Position numbers and translations under genes: made by a program. Positions 18,300-26,936 of a DNA stretch of 64,000 bases are shown piece after piece (positions within the stretch are counted from its first letter, which is position 1; every line of letters starts with the position of its first letter). The DNA comes from Pedobacter frigidisoli (GTDB lineage Bacteria > Bacteroidota > Bacteroidia > Sphingobacteriales > Sphingobacteriaceae): the NCBI RefSeq assembly GCF_004331675.1, contig NZ_SJSN01000005.1:62001-126000 (forward strand), read 5' to 3'. The notes under the pieces were generated by a model. The model saw nothing but the letters and a program-made list of their open reading frames with translations. It searched no databases and was not told where the DNA came from.

Positions 18300-19832
18300 T
18301 TACTTTTCGGTAGCAACACGATAGATTGGATCCTCGATGATGTTAACATCAATAATTGCATCAGCATTTTTTAACAAACGTTTACAGTCATTGCTTAAAT
18401 GTCTTAACTGAAGGGTTTTATTTTGATTACTATAGCTTTCCGTAAGTTTATTTAAGGCGTCGATCCCTGACATATCGTAAACACGACTATCCTTAAAATC
18501 CAACACGACAAGCTTAGGATCGTTTTTTACATCGAATAATTCATTAAAATTGGCTACTGACCCGAAAAATAAAGGACCGAAAATTTGATAAACTTTTATT
18601 CCATCAATTGTTTCTTCCCTTACCATTATTCTTTTCGAACTTTCCCATGCATATACTAAAGCAGAAATAATTACCCCTACTAATACCGCCAATGCAAGGT
18701 TGTGTAGCCAAACCGTAATAACAGCCACCAAAATCCCTATTACTATATCTTGTTTAGGCATTTTATTAATTACCCTAAAGCTCATCCACTCAAAGGTGCC
18801 TATTGCAACCATCATCATAACACCAGCAAGTGCAGCCATGGGTAAACGATCGATAACTGGCGCACCTACCAAAATGATTATAAGAATTGTAATGGCGGCG
18901 ACTACGCCTGATAATCGAGCACGTGCACCAGCAGATAAATTAACGAGCGTTTGGGCAATCATTGGGCAACCTCCCATTCCAGTAAAAAATCCATTAGTAA
19001 TATTGGCTATTCCCTGTGCAATACTTTCTTTATTTCGGTTTCCCTTTGTGTCGGTAATTTCATCAACTAAATTAAGTGTTAATAACCCTTCGGTTAAGCC
19101 TACGCCGGCCATAATTATTGAGTATGGAATAATGATTCTTATGGTCTCAAGATTAATGGGGATTTTGGGAATATGAAACGGAGGAAACCCACCTTTTACC
19201 GAAGAAATATCGCTCACCAACTTAGTATCTATACCAAAACCTAGAACAACTAAGAAAACAACAATTATTGCAACAAGTGAAGCTGGAACTGCCTTAGTAA
19301 TTTTAGGCAGAAAAATCACAATTAAAACGGTGAGTGCAGCTAAACCCATCATCACATATAAAGGCATTCCTGTTAACCATTCCACCTTTCCGTTTACAAC
19401 GGTCTTGAACTGCTCCAATTGCGACATAAAAATAATGATCGCTAATCCGTTTACAAAACCGAACATAACAGGCTGAGGAACTAGTCTTACAAATTTTCCA
19501 AGTTTAAAAAGCCCTACACCAATTTGTATTACTCCCGCAAGCGCCACCGCTGCGAAAACATATTCTATTCCGTTGCTTTTCATTAAAGCAATTAGTACAA
19601 TTACAGTTGCCCCTGCCCCACCCGAAACCAAACCAGGTCTTCCGCCAAGAATAGCAGTAATAAGGCCCATTATAAACGCAGCATATAAACCGGTTAAAGG
19701 AGGAAAGCCCGCTAGAATCGCAAATGACAAAGACTCAGGAATCATTGTCATTGCAACTGTTAGCCCTGCAAGGATTTCTATCTTATAATTAATTTTTTTT
19801 GAGAAATCGAAAAGCTGGAGATAAGGTTTCAT
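18300..19832 (-). CDS. SulP family anion transporter with STAS domain
   Basis: The 510-residue protein starts MKPYLQLFDFSKKINYKIEI and enters the first membrane helices with the SulP signature (LAGLTVAMTMIPESLSFAIL, then GFPPLTGLYAAF). About a dozen hydrophobic helices run to residue ~395. A cytoplasmic STAS domain follows (~410-510, VLDFKDSRVYDMSGIDAL, where the Ser is the residue phosphorylated in anti-sigma antagonists). SulP proteins move sulfate, bicarbonate or other anions; the substrate cannot be assigned. It is a single gene, divergent from the GNAT gene, and probably unrelated to the sus-like operon downstream. Confidence 0.93.
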   Translation of the reverse strand: MKPYLQLFDFSKKINYKIEILAGLTVAMTMIPESLSFAILAGFPPLTGLYAAFIMGLITAILGGRPGLVSGGAGATVIVLIALMKSNGIEYVFAAVALAGVIQIGVGLFKLGKFVRLVPQPVMFGFVNGLAIIIFMSQLEQFKTVVNGKVEWLTGMPLYVMMGLAALTVLIVIFLPKITKAVPASLVAIIVVFLVVLGFGIDTKLVSDISSVKGGFPPFHIPKIPINLETIRIIIPYSIIMAGVGLTEGLLTLNLVDEITDTKGNRNKESIAQGIANITNGFFTGMGGCPMIAQTLVNLSAGARARLSGVVAAITILIIILVGAPVIDRLPMAALAGVMMMVAIGTFEWMSFRVINKMPKQDIVIGILVAVITVWLHNLALAVLVGVIISALVYAWESSKRIMVREETIDGIKVYQIFGPLFFGSVANFNELFDVKNDPKLVVLDFKDSRVYDMSGIDALNKLTESYSNQNKTLQLRHLSNDCKRLLKNADAIIDVNIIEDPIYRVATEK

Positions 19833-20038
19833 TCGGATATACGTGATCTACAAATATCAGTTTTAATAATGAATTAGCGATATCAACACTTGTAGAATTA
19901 ACAATATAGTGTAGATCAAGAAGTTTTAAATTTTGTTTAGTGTTATGGTTAAAAAAAGCAATCAAATTATTTGCAAGTGATTTTTTAGTTTGGAGCAATT
20001 TTTACAAATGTCCAATCAATTTGAATGATTCATTATTT

Positions 20039-20046
20039 TATCTTTG
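20039..20046 (+). promoter_or_regulatory. Candidate -7 promoter box abutting the GNAT start codon
   Basis: TATCTTTG matches TAnnTTTG exactly and ends 4 nt before the ATG at 20051. If used, transcription would begin at or a few bases around the start codon, producing a leaderless or nearly leaderless mRNA. A TTTG at 20020-20023 could be the upstream element, though the 15-nt spacer is short. Confidence 0.35.
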
Positions 20047-20050
20047 CGAA

Positions 20051-20551
20051 ATGAAGATTAGACTTGCTGTAGAAGCGGATATACCAAAGATTATGCAATT
20101 GGTAAAAAAGGTTGTTCCCTTAATGCAAGCCGCAGGAAATTTCCAGTGGGGAAATGATTATCCAAATCCTGGAGTATTTGCAGAGGATATTGAAATTGGT
20201 CAATTATGGGTTGCAGAAATTAATGGTGATGTTGCTGGCGTCTCAGCAATTACCAAAGATCAAGATCCAGAGTATGCTGATGCAGGTTGGGAAATTAACG
20301 ATGAAGCAATTGTAACACACCGATTAGCGGTAGATCCAGATTGCCGAGGAATGGGTATTGCAAGAGCATTAATGGAACAAGCAGAAATTGTGGCCAAAAA
20401 TAAAGGCATCAAGATATTAAGAGTAGATACCAATAGCGAAAACTTGGCTACTAGGGCACTATTCCCCAAGCTTGGTTACGAATTTAGTGGAGAAATTGGC
20501 CTAGCCAAACGACCGGGCTTACGTTTTTATTGTTATGAAAAGTTGTTATAA
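20051..20551 (+). CDS. GNAT family N-acetyltransferase
   Basis: The ATG at 20051 is preferred over a frame opening at 19940: the protein then starts MKIRLAVEADIPKIMQLVKK, the usual GNAT first strand and helix, with 166 residues. The acetyl-CoA binding motif A is at ~96-115 (HRLAVDPDCRGMGIARALM, an R/Q-x-x-G-x-G/A variant), followed by IKILRVDTNSENLATRALF and the C-terminal KLGYEFSGEI. It probably acetylates a small molecule; the substrate is unknown. It is monocistronic and convergent with the DUF4256 gene 30 bp away. Confidence 0.9.
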   Translation: MKIRLAVEADIPKIMQLVKKVVPLMQAAGNFQWGNDYPNPGVFAEDIEIGQLWVAEINGDVAGVSAITKDQDPEYADAGWEINDEAIVTHRLAVDPDCRGMGIARALMEQAEIVAKNKGIKILRVDTNSENLATRALFPKLGYEFSGEIGLAKRPGLRFYCYEKLL

Positions 20552-20581
20552 ACCGTATTCCTATACTTGTATCAGTGCAAG

Positions 20582-21148
20582 CTATACGCTCAATGCCCCA
20601 CGAAACCCTCTCGCTGCATAATAAGATTCTGCACCATTATGGTAAATAAATATGTTACCGTAGCGGTAATCGGCAAAAATGGCACCGCCATGGTTTCTTA
20701 TTTCATCAGGAGTTTTGATCCAACTAGATGTTTTAGTATCAAATTTACCTAATAGTTGTAAAGCACGATATTGTTCCTCATTTAAAATATCGATGCCCAT
20801 TTCTGTAGCCATATTTATTGCGCTATTGGCTGGCTTATTTTCTTTTCTTGAATCCAATGCTTTTTGATCGTAACAAATACTTCTGCGATTTTTAGGGCTT
20901 TCAGCCGAGCAATCGAAAAAAACATATTCATCTGTACCTTTTTCATATCCGATAACATCTGGCTCGCCTCCAGTTTTTTCCATTTCATTTAATGACCATA
21001 ATTTTTCGGAATTATTCTTCAGCTTTGCTTCTACACTAATCCATTCGAGTCCGTTATGCCGATCCATATTTTTCTCGAATCGAGCTTTCAAAAGGTTTAT
21101 TAGTTCTTGCTTTTCTACGGATGATAATGCTATTTTATTACTACTCAT
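20582..21148 (-). CDS. DUF4256 family protein
   Basis: The 188-residue soluble protein has no signal peptide. Its sequence (LLKARFEKNMDRHNGLEW, EMEKTGGEPDVIGYEKGTDE, SAESPKNRRSICYDQKALDS, DYRYGNIFIYHNGAESYYAA, GFRGALSV) matches the compact conserved blocks I associate with DUF4256, a family widespread in bacteria and without a known role. The length fits the family. It is monocistronic. No catalytic assignment is possible. Confidence 0.85.
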   Translation of the reverse strand: MSSNKIALSSVEKQELINLLKARFEKNMDRHNGLEWISVEAKLKNNSEKLWSLNEMEKTGGEPDVIGYEKGTDEYVFFDCSAESPKNRRSICYDQKALDSRKENKPANSAINMATEMGIDILNEEQYRALQLLGKFDTKTSSWIKTPDEIRNHGGAIFADYRYGNIFIYHNGAESYYAARGFRGALSV

Positions 21149-21315
21149 TTCTTAAACTGTGATTTTATTGTTCTGCCTTATGGCTTATTCCACTTACCAA
21201 TATAGTAAAATTGATGTTTCCATGAAAAATGATTGATGTTTTTGTGAAGAAAATGTACTTGCAAATTCTTAAATCAGCGAATTAAACCAAAGATGTAATC
21301 TTTCGTCTTAAAGTT

Positions 21316-22146
21316 ATGCTTAAGAAACCCTTCTCAAACGCATTCATTAAATCTTTTTTATTCCTAGGAATATTGATGATCGTTTCAATAGTCAACGTTT
21401 ATGCTCAAGCATTGGTTGCGCCTGTTAAAGTGATGCACTGGGTTGTTGGAGATACGTCGAGAGAAGCCATGATTTACATCCCCACTACAGCGAAGACAAA
21501 AGCAACGCCAATTATTTTTGTTTTTCATGGGCATGGCGGAACGATGGGAAACATGTTCAGAAGCCGAGGTTTCGAGAAGCTTTGGCCCGAAGCCATTGTT
21601 ATTTGCCCGCAAGGCCTTAATACCCCAGGGCAGCTGACAGACCCGCAAGGCAAATTGCCTGGATGGCAAAAAACACCTGGCGATATGAAAGATAGAGACT
21701 TATTATTTTTTGACGCCATGCTGAAAACACTCCGACAGGACTGTATGGTTGATAATAAAAGAATTTATGCAACAGGCCATTCAAATGGGGGCGGATTTAC
21801 CTACTTACTTTGGGCCACCAGAGGTGATGTATTTGCATCCTTTGCACCATCAGCTGCCGTAGGCGGTAAAGTTGTACATTTATTAAAACCTAAACCTGCT
21901 ATGCACATTATGGGTGAGCAAGATCCCTTGGTTAAACCAGAATGGCAAAGGGCAATGTGCCAGCGGATTTTAAAAATCAACGCTTGCAATAATCAAGGAA
22001 AAGCGTATGCCCAATATGCCACACTATATTTTTCAACAACTGAAACGCCTGTTGTATTATATGTGCATCCTGGCGGACATACTTACCCATCAGAAGCAAG
22101 TGCGGTGGTGATAAGATTTTTTAAAAGTACGGTAAATAAGCAGTAA
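21316..22146 (+). CDS. Secreted alpha/beta-hydrolase, LpqC/PHB-depolymerase-like esterase
   Basis: The 276-residue protein has an N-terminal signal/membrane helix (SFLFLGILMIVSIVNVYAQA). The hydrolase core shows the oxyanion strand FVFHGHGGTMGNM, the nucleophile elbow GHSNGG with Ser156, a candidate acid in GEQDPLVKPEW and the catalytic His in HPGGHTYP. This order is that of the poly(3-hydroxybutyrate) depolymerase/feruloyl esterase (LpqC) family. It is probably a periplasmic or secreted ester hydrolase; the natural substrate is uncertain. It stands alone between DUF4256 and a short remnant frame. Confidence 0.85.
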   Translation: MLKKPFSNAFIKSFLFLGILMIVSIVNVYAQALVAPVKVMHWVVGDTSREAMIYIPTTAKTKATPIIFVFHGHGGTMGNMFRSRGFEKLWPEAIVICPQGLNTPGQLTDPQGKLPGWQKTPGDMKDRDLLFFDAMLKTLRQDCMVDNKRIYATGHSNGGGFTYLLWATRGDVFASFAPSAAVGGKVVHLLKPKPAMHIMGEQDPLVKPEWQRAMCQRILKINACNNQGKAYAQYATLYFSTTETPVVLYVHPGGHTYPSEASAVVIRFFKSTVNKQ

Positions 22147-22231
22147 CACCTCAAATTCGTTGCCAAGGCCACTTAAAACTATATTATGCATTTATTAAGT
22201 TTATCTAGATGAACTTTCAGCCACCTGATAA

Positions 22232-22390
22232 GAATGTAGGTTAATTGCATCTAGTGAGAATAAGTTTAGAAAGCTGATAGGCTATGGGCAAAATGACTTT
22301 ATAAAACAGCACGGATTTGAGCGTTGGGATCTGCTCATAATTACCAACCAACGACTTAGCGAGGCGCATGAACCAAAAATATTGGGTTGA
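22232..22390 (+). pseudogene. Possible remnant of a decayed ORF (no start codon)
   Basis: A 52-codon frame lies between in-frame stops at 22229 and 22388 and has no ATG/GTG start in a sensible place. Its product has globular-protein composition (YGQNDFIKQHGFERWDLLII, then TNQRLSEAHEPKILG). This could be the tail of a lost gene, but a 52-codon open stretch can also occur by chance. I do not recognise a family. Confidence 0.2.
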
Positions 22391-22419
22391 TTTATAACAA
22401 CAAACAAATATTGGCTGGG

Positions 22420-23568
22420 CTATCGGTTATACTTTTTAAGAATTTGTTGTAAACGGTTTTGAGGTAAAGCGAACACCTTATTCCCGTTTTTACCTTCCAT
22501 ATCTTCAGCAGCTAACAACGCATTTACAATTGCCTCCTCTGTGGCTTCAACGGTTGCTCTAAATATCGGGTCAAGACTCCATTTTGAAATTACATTCCAG
22601 GTTTCTTCTGAGTGTTTACTATTGTAAGTAGGGGATGCTGTACTTAACGCTAAAAAAATTTCACCAGAGCCATTACTGGAAATGGATCCTGTTCTGGCAA
22701 TTCCATGCGTAACTCTCTTTGCTACTAATTTTAATGTTCCTGGTAGTAGTGGGGCATCGGTTGCTACAATTACTATGATTGATCCATCTTTTCGGTCAAC
22801 CTTATTCTCAATGGGCATTAAGTCTTGAATTTCCTTACCTACCGGAACTCCTGAAACGACTAAGTCTTTCCTTATCCCAAAGTTTGCTTGCACAAATACA
22901 CCCAAAGTATATTGAACAGAATCTATGGTGAATATCCTCGAGGCTGTTCCACTTCCTCCTTTAAACCAATAGCAAATCATACCAGTTCCGCCACCCACAT
23001 TTCCCTCTTTTATTTGTTTGTTAGATGCGTTATCTAAAGCCTGCCATACATGCTCTTTTTTGACATGGAATCCATTGATATCATTCAACATTCCATCCCA
23101 GGTTTCTGCAACCACAGGTAAGCCAAAAGAAAAATCATCCTGATTATTATTCGAAAATTTCTTAACGCTCCATTCTCCCACCGCATCACGAACAACGCCC
23201 ACACTATTTGTATTCGTGATGGCAATAGGGCCATTCCCTTTGCCATAATCTTCGATGTAAGGTAGTCCGGTCATTTCGCCATCACCATTAAGAGAAAACC
23301 ATGCTGCGGGGTAACTCTTATCTGTTTTACCTTTGGGTAAGATAACAGTAACTCCGGTTCTGGCCGCTTTATTTCCGGAGCCACTAATAAGCGTGTTATA
23401 GCCAACTTCAATTCCAGGTACATCAGTAATGGCGTTATATTTTCCGGGAATTCCATCAAAAGGAATTCCTAGATCTCTACCACGTTTTTTTATAGCATCT
23501 TGAGCTTTGGTAGGCATACTAACCAGGTAGAGAATTGAAATAATTAATAGCTGTTTTAATATATCCAT
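22420..23568 (-). CDS. P1 family peptidase (DmpA-like, S58)
   Basis: The start at 23568 yields MDILKQLLIISILYLVSMPTKAQ, a signal peptide; the frame reaches 23625 but adds only a poor leader. The 382-residue product carries the family blocks RGRDLGIPFDGIPGKYNAIT, DVPGIEVGYNTL, GNVGGGTGMICYWFKGGSGT and YTLGVFVQANFG. Proteins of this group are N-terminal-nucleophile aminopeptidases that cleave themselves just before the Ser/Thr of the last block; here the residue would be the Thr of YTLG. The export signal places it in the periplasm. It is monocistronic. Confidence 0.88.
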   Translation of the reverse strand: MDILKQLLIISILYLVSMPTKAQDAIKKRGRDLGIPFDGIPGKYNAITDVPGIEVGYNTLISGSGNKAARTGVTVILPKGKTDKSYPAAWFSLNGDGEMTGLPYIEDYGKGNGPIAITNTNSVGVVRDAVGEWSVKKFSNNNQDDFSFGLPVVAETWDGMLNDINGFHVKKEHVWQALDNASNKQIKEGNVGGGTGMICYWFKGGSGTASRIFTIDSVQYTLGVFVQANFGIRKDLVVSGVPVGKEIQDLMPIENKVDRKDGSIIVIVATDAPLLPGTLKLVAKRVTHGIARTGSISSNGSGEIFLALSTASPTYNSKHSEETWNVISKWSLDPIFRATVEATEEAIVNALLAAEDMEGKNGNKVFALPQNRLQQILKKYNR

Positions 23569-23785
23569 AGGTTTTGATTTCAATAACGTGTTATAGCTCT
23601 CCGTTAAGGTAGGAAATCGAAACACAAATCTTCAACTTTAAATATAAGCTAAGTTTCCGTAAAGTAAAATATCAATAATATAAGGGATAGCTTCAGGAAG
23701 TGTACAGCATTATAAATGAAATTTCAAACCATTAGGGTGAGTTTCCTGTTTGCGCATATCTTACAAATAATAGTAAATGATGGGC

Positions 23786-23824
23786 AAAAAAAAAGGGCAA
23801 GCGACCGTTTTACCGTGCTTGCCC
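23786..23824 (-). terminator. Intrinsic terminator of the first tRNA-Asn gene
   Basis: On the minus strand, just past the tRNA CCA, the stem GGGCAAGC...GCTTGCCC (8 bp, 14-nt loop) is followed by nine T residues. Confidence 0.75.
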
Positions 23825-23828
23825 ATTA

Positions 23829-23905
23829 TGGCTCCCTCTGCTGGGCTCGAACCAGCGACCCTCTGATTAACAGTCAGATGCTCTAACCAGCTGAGCTAAG
23901 AAGGA
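23829..23905 (-). tRNA. tRNA-Asn (anticodon GTT), CCA encoded
   Basis: The minus strand folds into a full cloverleaf: acceptor TCCTTCT/AGAGGGA, D-arm TTAGCTCAGCTGGTTAGAGC, anticodon stem-loop CTGACTGTTAATCAG with GTT as anticodon, and T-arm GTTCGAGC. The mature 74-nt body is 23832-23905, and a templated CCA occupies 23829-23831. It is identical in its body to the second copy 159 bp upstream. Confidence 0.96.
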
Positions 23906-23958
23906 ATATTTATCCTGGTTTTTATAAACTTACCAAAATCATTTGGTATTCGTATCAT

Positions 23959-23990
23959 AAAAAATCCCCACATTACTGTGAGGATTTTTG
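23959..23990 (-). terminator. Hairpin terminator between the two tRNA-Asn genes
   Basis: AAAATCCCCACA and TGTGAGGATTTT pair with one mismatch around a TTAC loop and are flanked by A- and T-runs on both sides, so it could work in either direction. On the minus strand it directly follows the second tRNA. Confidence 0.65.
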
Positions 23991-24064
23991 CTCCCTCTGC
24001 TGGGCTCGAACCAGCGACCCTCTGATTAACAGTCAGATGCTCTAACCAGCTGAGCTAAGAAGGA
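23991..24064 (-). tRNA. tRNA-Asn (anticodon GTT), second copy, CCA not encoded
   Basis: The 74-nt body has the same sequence as the copy at 23832-23905, including the GTT anticodon and TCCTTCT/AGAGGGA acceptor stem. The bases after the discriminator G are CAA rather than CCA, so this copy needs CCA addition. A hairpin terminator separates the two, so each is probably its own transcription unit. Confidence 0.95.
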
Positions 24065-24209
24065 GTACTGGTCGTTTCCTAAAACGAGGTTGTTTGTGCT
24101 TTGCAGTACATATACCCTTGTTCGTTTTGGGAATGCAATATTAGGGCTTTTAAATTATTTATGCAATATTTGCAGTGAAAAATTTTTAAAAAAATTCAAA
24201 TTAAAATAT

Positions 24210-25130
24210 ATGAGCCTGATAATCATAGGTACTGTAGCTTTTGATGCTATTGAAACTCCATTCGGAAAAACGGATAAAATTGTTGGTGGCGCTGCAACCT
24301 ACGCAAGTTTAGCCGCTTCTTACTTCTACAATAAAGCAAAAATTGTTGCAGTTGTAGGTGATGATTTCCAACAAGCAGACATTGATATTTTTACAGCACA
24401 CGGAATTGATACCGAAGGACTACAGATTAAAGCAGGAGAAAAATCATTTTTCTGGTCGGGAAAATACCACAACGACATGAACAGTCGCGATACCTTAGTA
24501 ACAGAATTAAATGTATTGGAGAACTTCGACCCGATTATCCCAGAAAGCTACCAAGATTGTGAGTACTTGATGTTGGGGAACCTTACACCTCAAGTACAAC
24601 AAACGGTTATTAAACGCCTTAAAAATCGCCCAAAATTAATCGTAATGGATACCATGAATTTCTGGATGGACATTATGATGGATGATTTATTGGAAACCAT
24701 TAAAATGGTGGATGTTTTAACCATTAACGATGCTGAAGCTCGTCAACTTTCGGGAGAGTATTCCTTAGTTAAGGCAGCGAAGAAAATCCTAGGAATGGGA
24801 CCAAAATACTTGATCATTAAAAAAGGTGAACATGGTGCATTGTTGTTTCACGAAGATCAGATTTTCTCTGCTCCTGCTTTGCCTTTAGCAGAAGTGTTCG
24901 ATCCAACTGGTGCCGGTGATACTTTTGCTGGTGGTTTTATTGGTTATCTTGCCAAAGTTGGAACCATCAACTTCAACAACATGAAAAACGCTATTATTTA
25001 CGGTTCGGCTTTAGCTTCTTTCTGCGTAGAAAAATTCGGAACAGAGAAATTATTAAACTTAACTGATGAAGAGGTTGCAGGAAGAATTCAGGAGTTTGTT
25101 AGCTTAAGCGCTTTTAATATTGAACTCTAA
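24210..25130 (+). CDS. PfkB family carbohydrate/nucleoside kinase
   Basis: The frame opens at 24090, but the ATG at 24210 (MSLIIIGTVAFDAIETPFGK) is the natural start and gives 306 residues. PfkB features are the N-terminal GGAATYASLAASYF substrate-side motif and the C-terminal ATP/anion-hole motif DPTGAGDTFAGGFIGYLA with the catalytic Asp in GAGD. The family phosphorylates sugars or nucleosides such as ribose, fructose-phosphate or adenosine; the substrate is not deducible. It ends just before a strong shared terminator and is convergent with the b5-like gene. Confidence 0.92.
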   Translation: MSLIIIGTVAFDAIETPFGKTDKIVGGAATYASLAASYFYNKAKIVAVVGDDFQQADIDIFTAHGIDTEGLQIKAGEKSFFWSGKYHNDMNSRDTLVTELNVLENFDPIIPESYQDCEYLMLGNLTPQVQQTVIKRLKNRPKLIVMDTMNFWMDIMMDDLLETIKMVDVLTINDAEARQLSGEYSLVKAAKKILGMGPKYLIIKKGEHGALLFHEDQIFSAPALPLAEVFDPTGAGDTFAGGFIGYLAKVGTINFNNMKNAIIYGSALASFCVEKFGTEKLLNLTDEEVAGRIQEFVSLSAFNIEL

Positions 25131-25164
25131 TCAATTACAATAAGAAGTTTTCAGTTCTAAATTT

Positions 25165-25211
25165 AGCCGCTAATTCGCAGATTATTATTTTTAATCAATG
25201 AATTAGCGGCT
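25165..25211. terminator. Bidirectional terminator between convergent genes
   Basis: A perfect 12-bp inverted repeat, AGCCGCTAATTC and GAATTAGCGGCT, flanks a 23-nt AT-rich loop. ATTTTATTTT follows on the plus strand. The right arm reaches into the stop codon of the minus-strand gene at 25210. Confidence 0.65.
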
Positions 25212-25443
25212 ATTTTATTTTCCCTATTGGCTCGAACTTTTCAAAAACAGCTTCGGTGTGTGGTGCATCGGGCAATTCGTCGGTCAAATCTTGCCCCGCC
25301 CAATGCTCATAATGTTTGCCGTTTCGCCATAAGCGGCTTTCGGTCATATCATAAATAAAACCCTTGTAGGCCACCCAAATTTGCGGTTTATCCTGTCCGT
25401 TGCGTAAGGCAAGCTGCTGTTTGGTGTAACTTGGTAAATCCAT
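25210..25443 (-). CDS. Small cytochrome b5-like heme-binding protein
   Basis: The 77-residue soluble protein matches the short bacterial cytochrome-b5-like family (predicted heme/steroid-binding). It shows QIWVAYKGFIYDMTESRLWR, then HYEHWAGQDLT and the downstream APHTEAV. His47 and His62 are the likely axial heme ligands, His44 being the alternative first one. The length is normal for the family. It is monocistronic and convergent with the PfkB kinase. Its redox partner is unknown. Confidence 0.85.
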   Translation of the reverse strand: MDLPSYTKQQLALRNGQDKPQIWVAYKGFIYDMTESRLWRNGKHYEHWAGQDLTDELPDAPHTEAVFEKFEPIGKIK

Positions 25444-25510
25444 TATTTAAATTTTCTATTTTTTGGAGCGCAATGTGATTGCAAACTAATTACTTTTTAC
25501 TTGCTAATCA

Positions 25511-25558
25511 GCTGCGAGGGCTGATGCTACTTTTTCGCTACAATCGGGGCTAAATGGC
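25511..25558 (-). repeat. Truncated member of the dispersed hairpin-repeat family
   Basis: On the minus strand it reads TTTAGCCCCGATTGTAGCG followed by a short core, matching the flank of the other members (GATAGTAGCGG next to AGCCC). No full stem is preserved. Together with the next repeat it fills most of the gene-free stretch 25444-25708. Confidence 0.35.
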
Positions 25559-25613
25559 AAAAATTGTTTCTCATTTTTGGGATTTGCAGGGTACAGAAAC
25601 GATGTTCATAAAC

Positions 25614-25670
25614 CTGACAGTCGCGGCAGCCCCAGCTTTTCTGCTGGGCTACAGCAAATGGCAGGACTGA
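25614..25670 (+). repeat. Dispersed hairpin repeat, family member
   Basis: The flank GACAGTCGCGGCAGCC leads into the stem CCCAGC/GCTGGG with loop TTTTCT, then GCTACAGC. The flank and loop match the copy at 62586-62640 while the stem sequence differs, which is typical of a structure-conserved repeat. Confidence 0.5.
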
Positions 25671-25708
25671 AAACCTCCAAGAACCACAGGCCGTTCATTT
25701 TCAAAAAA

Positions 25709-26404
25709 CTATGCAACTTTTGTTTTTATCGCAACCCTATTTTTAAAAAACTCATACAGATAAACATTCAGCAATAGCAAGCCCATTAAATAAAAATGGT
25801 CTTCGAAAGGAATACTTCCTACCCGAAAGCCCAAATTTTCATTGTTATTATACATTACAACGGGTATTGCGGTTAGAAAACCATTAACAATATAAAAAGG
25901 AATTAGCGCAACCACGTAAGCTCTATAGAACTTATACATAAACCTAAATTCGATGTTTGCATATTCTACATAACCCAGAACCAAAAACAAAAAACCGAAA
26001 TTAATGACGGTGTACCATCGGTTATAGCCTAAAAAAAGCATGGCGATACACAGGCCCAATAACAAATTACTTACCGAGAAACTATACTTCTGTAAACTAT
26101 CTTTAGGGAAGTATGCGTTCAAACATTCGTAAATAAAAATACAGGCATAAGGAACGGTTAAGAAGAATAGAATCTCTTCCAACGGCAATCCTAAAAACTT
26201 TAATCCCAAAATATAATCGGGATTGAAGGACCAAACGTTTAGTTTAACAAAGAGCAAATCCCAGATGAGGAAAAAACCACCAGTGATGAAAATAGCTGGC
26301 AAAACAAATTTCCATTTACTAAAGAAATGTACCTTTTTATCGAAAGATAAAACTAAGGGGAAGAAAATTACGGCAATATTGATGAGCAGATAGGTATAGT
26401 TCAT
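25709..26404 (-). CDS. Lycopene cyclase domain protein (CrtYcd/CarR-type heterodimer fusion)
   Basis: The 231-residue integral membrane protein has six to seven hydrophobic helices (MNYTYLLINIAVIFFPLVLS and onward). Two tandem halves each carry the diagnostic acidic motif of this cyclase type, PLEEILFFL at ~73-81 and PFEDHFY at ~200. In actinobacteria the halves are separate crtYc and crtYd subunits; in Bacteroidetes they are usually fused, as here. It would convert lycopene to beta-carotene, upstream of CrtZ at 32768. It lies 1 bp downstream of the 176-codon gene at 26406, in the same orientation. Confidence 0.88.
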   Translation of the reverse strand: MNYTYLLINIAVIFFPLVLSFDKKVHFFSKWKFVLPAIFITGGFFLIWDLLFVKLNVWSFNPDYILGLKFLGLPLEEILFFLTVPYACIFIYECLNAYFPKDSLQKYSFSVSNLLLGLCIAMLFLGYNRWYTVINFGFLFLVLGYVEYANIEFRFMYKFYRAYVVALIPFYIVNGFLTAIPVVMYNNNENLGFRVGSIPFEDHFYLMGLLLLNVYLYEFFKNRVAIKTKVA

Positions 26405-26405
26405 T

Positions 26406-26936
26406 TTAGCTAAACTTCTTTAAAATTTTAATTTCTTCGGCGGTGCAACGCTTGCTCTCTATCATAAACTTGGCAACATTTTTAATGAGTTCTTTATCGG
26501 CAACAACAAAGTTATTGTTTTGGTAATGCTTTACAATTTCCTTTCTATCAACGGTCAAATCTTTGCTGAAACCCAAAAACCCTGGGGTAAAATGCTCTAT
26601 CGAAAACCGCATAAAACGTATTTCCATATTTTCCTTATCCATGTTAATTGCTTTCTGCATGGTTTTTAAAGAAACCTTTACATACTTAATTTTATTGTAT
26701 GGATTCCATGAGTGCTTTGCTTTTAAGGCTTCTAGCGTACCACAATAAGCGGTAACTAGCGCATTCTTGTTTGGCAACTTATTAAGTTTATCGTAAATAG
26801 AATCTGTAAGCTTTGAGTTTTCGACTGCCTTGATCAAATCTGTTTTTAGAACAGAAATCTCTTTAGGCGATAGTTGAGCGCTGCAAATTTGGACTGTAGC
26901 AAAAAGTAGAAGAAATAAAAATCGTAGTTTAATCAT
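26406..26936 (-). CDS. Exported hypothetical protein, operon partner of lycopene cyclase
   Basis: The 176-residue protein has a signal peptide (MIKLRFLFLLLFATVQICSA). The mature part is mostly helical (LSPKEISVLKTDLIKAVEN, LVTAYCGTLEALKAKHSW, KVSLKTMQKAINMDKENMEI). I recognise no named family, although similar small exported proteins often sit with carotenoid genes in Sphingobacteriaceae. It is followed with 1 bp spacing by the cyclase gene, so it is co-transcribed with it. A role in carotenoid handling is only a guess from context. Confidence 0.8.
   Translation of the reverse strand: MIKLRFLFLLLFATVQICSAQLSPKEISVLKTDLIKAVENSKLTDSIYDKLNKLPNKNALVTAYCGTLEALKAKHSWNPYNKIKYVKVSLKTMQKAINMDKENMEIRFMRFSIEHFTPGFLGFSKDLTVDRKEIVKHYQNNNFVVADKELIKNVAKFMIESKRCTAEEIKILKKFS

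Noticed and set aside
18700..19176. 158-codon plus-strand frame inside the SulP gene
   Set aside because: It is antisense to a clear transporter, has a biased composition mirroring membrane helices, and has no homology-like blocks.
19789..19998. 69-codon minus-strand frame upstream of SulP
   Set aside because: It overlaps the SulP start and has no family-like sequence; probably chance in AT-rich promoter DNA.
23780..24064. Direct repeats suggestive of a CRISPR or attachment site
   Set aside because: The repetition is simply the two tRNA-Asn genes; no integrase or spacer pattern is present. No CRISPR array was seen anywhere in the window.
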